DNA from: JBBQTU01 sp038213005
GTDB lineage: Bacteria; Planctomycetota; Phycisphaerae; Tepidisphaerales; Tepidisphaeraceae
Reading direction: 5' to 3'
DNA length: 6,902 nucleotides
NCBI GenBank assembly: GCA_038213005.1
Contig: JBBQTU010000223.1
Coordinates: forward strand, 1 to 6,902
Part shown: one piece after another, positions 6,072 through 6,902 of the stretch
How the letters are laid out: every line of letters starts with the position of its first letter
How positions within the stretch are numbered: position 1 is the first letter of the stretch
The notes under the pieces: model-generated
Told to the model about the DNA's origin: nothing
The model's database searches: none
What the model saw: only the letters and a program-made list of their open reading frames with translations
Made by a program: the position numbers and the translations under genes

Positions 6072-6200
6072 TGCCCAGAAATCTGGGCAAGCACGAAGTG
6101 CGAAGCACGAGATACGAAACAAACGCGGGAACGGAGGAAGTTAGAAACAGCAAATGCGGAGCGGCGTGGACGTGGGGCACGCTGCCCGGATTTCTGGGCA
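6072..6200. repeat. Pair of oppositely oriented 18-bp near-palindromes and short ACGAA repeats
   Basis: TGCCCAGAAATCTGGGCA (6072-6089) returns as its reverse complement with one change, TGCCCGGATTTCTGGGCA (6183-6200). Flanking bases also agree in part. Between them, 6091-6120 is built from short repeated ACGAA/GCGAA steps. At 6225-6236 a GACAGTAGACAG direct repeat follows. This stretch, from the kinase start to the rhuM remnant, carries no gene that I recognise. Confidence 0.5.
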
Positions 6201-6252
6201 CGCCGAGAACAGTAGAGGGGGTGGACAGTAGACAGTCGAAAGCCGGTCCGAT

Positions 6253-6568
6253 GCCAAGGGGCAGAATCGCATACAAGTTCGATCCGAGGGCGGACGTGAG
6301 GTGCGCCGCATGCTGCGGCACTACAGCCTGCCTGCTATCCTCACCGTCGGTTTTCGCCGAGGACCAGGCCCGCCGGCGCAAGCAGGTGTTTTTTGCCGAC
6401 TGGCAGACCCGGCTGGACGAGTTCCTGCGTTTCAATGATCGTAACGTGCTGGCGGATGCAGGGAAGGTCAGCCGCGAAACGGCGGACGAGAAGGCCGAAG
6501 GCGAGTACGAGCAGTTCGCCGCGCGTCGGCGGGAGCAGTTAGAAGTTCAGGGGATGAAGGGAACTTGA
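6253..6568 (+). pseudogene. rhuM: rhuM remnant with internal deletion and frameshift
   Basis: Two pieces of a RhuM-family protein lie in different frames. The first, 6277-6357, reads in frame 1 and contains EGGREV followed by HYSLPAILTVGFR, matching the conserved N-terminal block that in intact proteins continues into VRS and a QFRxWAT motif. The second, 6353-6568, reads in frame 2 from FAEDQARRRKQVF through DWQTRLDEFLRFNDR and AGKVSRE to the stop, matching the family's C-terminus. Intact RhuM proteins are about 340 residues, so roughly 200 central residues are missing and the 5' end is gone too. The two pieces overlap in TTTCGC (6352-6357), consistent with a deletion at a short shared sequence. 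RhuM is a virulence- and Fic/toxin-associated family of unclear biochemical role. No promoter or start is visible, and the product cannot be functional. Confidence 0.8.
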
Positions 6569-6602
6569 TGACCGGATGAAGACGCTGCCAAAGCCGAAAC
6601 CG

Positions 6603-6636
6603 ACTGACAATGGATAATGGATAAAAGACAACTGAC
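6603..6636. repeat. Short TGGATAA / ACTGAC repeats
   Basis: TGGATAATGGATA (6611-6623) is a 7-nt step repeated, flanked by ACTGAC at 6603-6608 and 6631-6636. It is a small AT-richer patch between the rhuM remnant and the 126-bp repeats. No function is evident. Confidence 0.4.
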
Positions 6637-6664
6637 GGCGAATTGCGTCCTATTTTCCGTCCCC

Positions 6665-6902
6665 CCGGCCGAGGCGGCCGGGCCACTCGTGGCACGCCCG
6701 CCCCGGGCGCTGCCTCTCGCCCCTCGCCAAGTCGGTTCCCTTCTGCAGTGGTTCCAGGCAACCCTCGCGACCTCGACTTCCCCGAAGGCTCCGGCCGAGG
6801 CGGCCGGGCCACTCGTGGCACGGCCGCCTAGGGCGCTGCCTCCCGTCCCTCTCCAAGTCGGTTCCCTTCTGCAGTGGTTCCAGGCAACCCTCGCGACCTC
6901 GA
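6665..6902. repeat. 126-bp tandem repeat, two copies, open at the window edge
   Basis: A unit beginning CCGGCCGAGGCGGCCGGGCC starts at 6665 and again at 6791, a period of 126 bp. The second copy is cut by the window end; over the 110 bases from the GGCCGAGG they share, I count six substitutions, all clustered between 6697 and 6726, and no indels. The first 30 and last 45 of those bases are identical. Each unit contains the small palindrome GCCACTCGTGGC. Because 126 is a multiple of three, minus-strand frames stay open and give repeated Arg/Pro/Gly-rich peptides, but there is no start, ribosome site or recognisable domain, so I treat it as noncoding. More copies may follow. Confidence 0.8.

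Noticed and set aside
6071..6352. Upstream part of a 165-codon plus-strand ORF ending at 6568
   Set aside because: Only the part after 6353 is RhuM-like; the first 94 codons are repeats and the out-of-frame rhuM piece.
1..6902. CRISPR array
   Set aside because: No regularly spaced 24-40 bp repeats with unique spacers; the tandem repeats are contiguous.
1..6902. tRNA or rRNA genes
   Set aside because: No cloverleaf pattern or conserved rRNA sequence was recognised on either strand.

Overview
The window is GC-rich bacterial DNA. Weak Shine-Dalgarno sites, a DUF4914-type gene, a PocR/AraC regulator, a WaaP-like kinase and many short palindromic intergenic repeats suggest a member of the PVC group (Lentisphaerota, Kiritimatiellota or Planctomycetota). 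That placement is inference from gene content and style; no marker gene is present.

Left edge (1-285): the 3' end of a group II intron lies on the plus strand. A 34-nt domain V hairpin (48-81) and a domain VI hairpin (85-119) with an unpaired adenosine can be folded by eye. The intron end is followed by short direct, inverted and tandem repeats up to 274. Together they replace the C-terminal half of a minus-strand sbtA-type bicarbonate transporter gene, of which only the first five-helix half remains.

Main gene block (279-4668): three closely spaced minus-strand genes read in the order DUF4914 P-loop protein (PEPCK-like), kinase-fold-like protein of unknown family, SbtA-like permease. The gaps are 5 and 29 nt, so they look like one operon. 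A PocR-domain AraC-family regulator is divergently transcribed from a 200-nt intergenic region carrying a small palindrome. The simplest reading is a ligand-controlled operon linking a PEPCK-fold protein, a kinase-like protein and bicarbonate uptake; its function is not known to me. This is the best candidate in the window for an undescribed system. In this copy it appears damaged at the transporter end.

Middle gap (4669-5236): no convincing gene. It holds a hairpin with a short T run on the minus strand and two palindromic elements that look like dispersed repeats.

Right part (5237-6902): a minus-strand lipopolysaccharide-kinase-like (WaaP/InaA) gene, a stretch with two oppositely oriented copies of an 18-bp near-palindrome, a decayed rhuM gene with an internal deletion and frameshift, and a 126-bp tandem repeat running off the right edge. 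The region around the two ends of the window is accessory and eroded, while the DUF4914, kinase-like, regulator and WaaP-like genes look intact.
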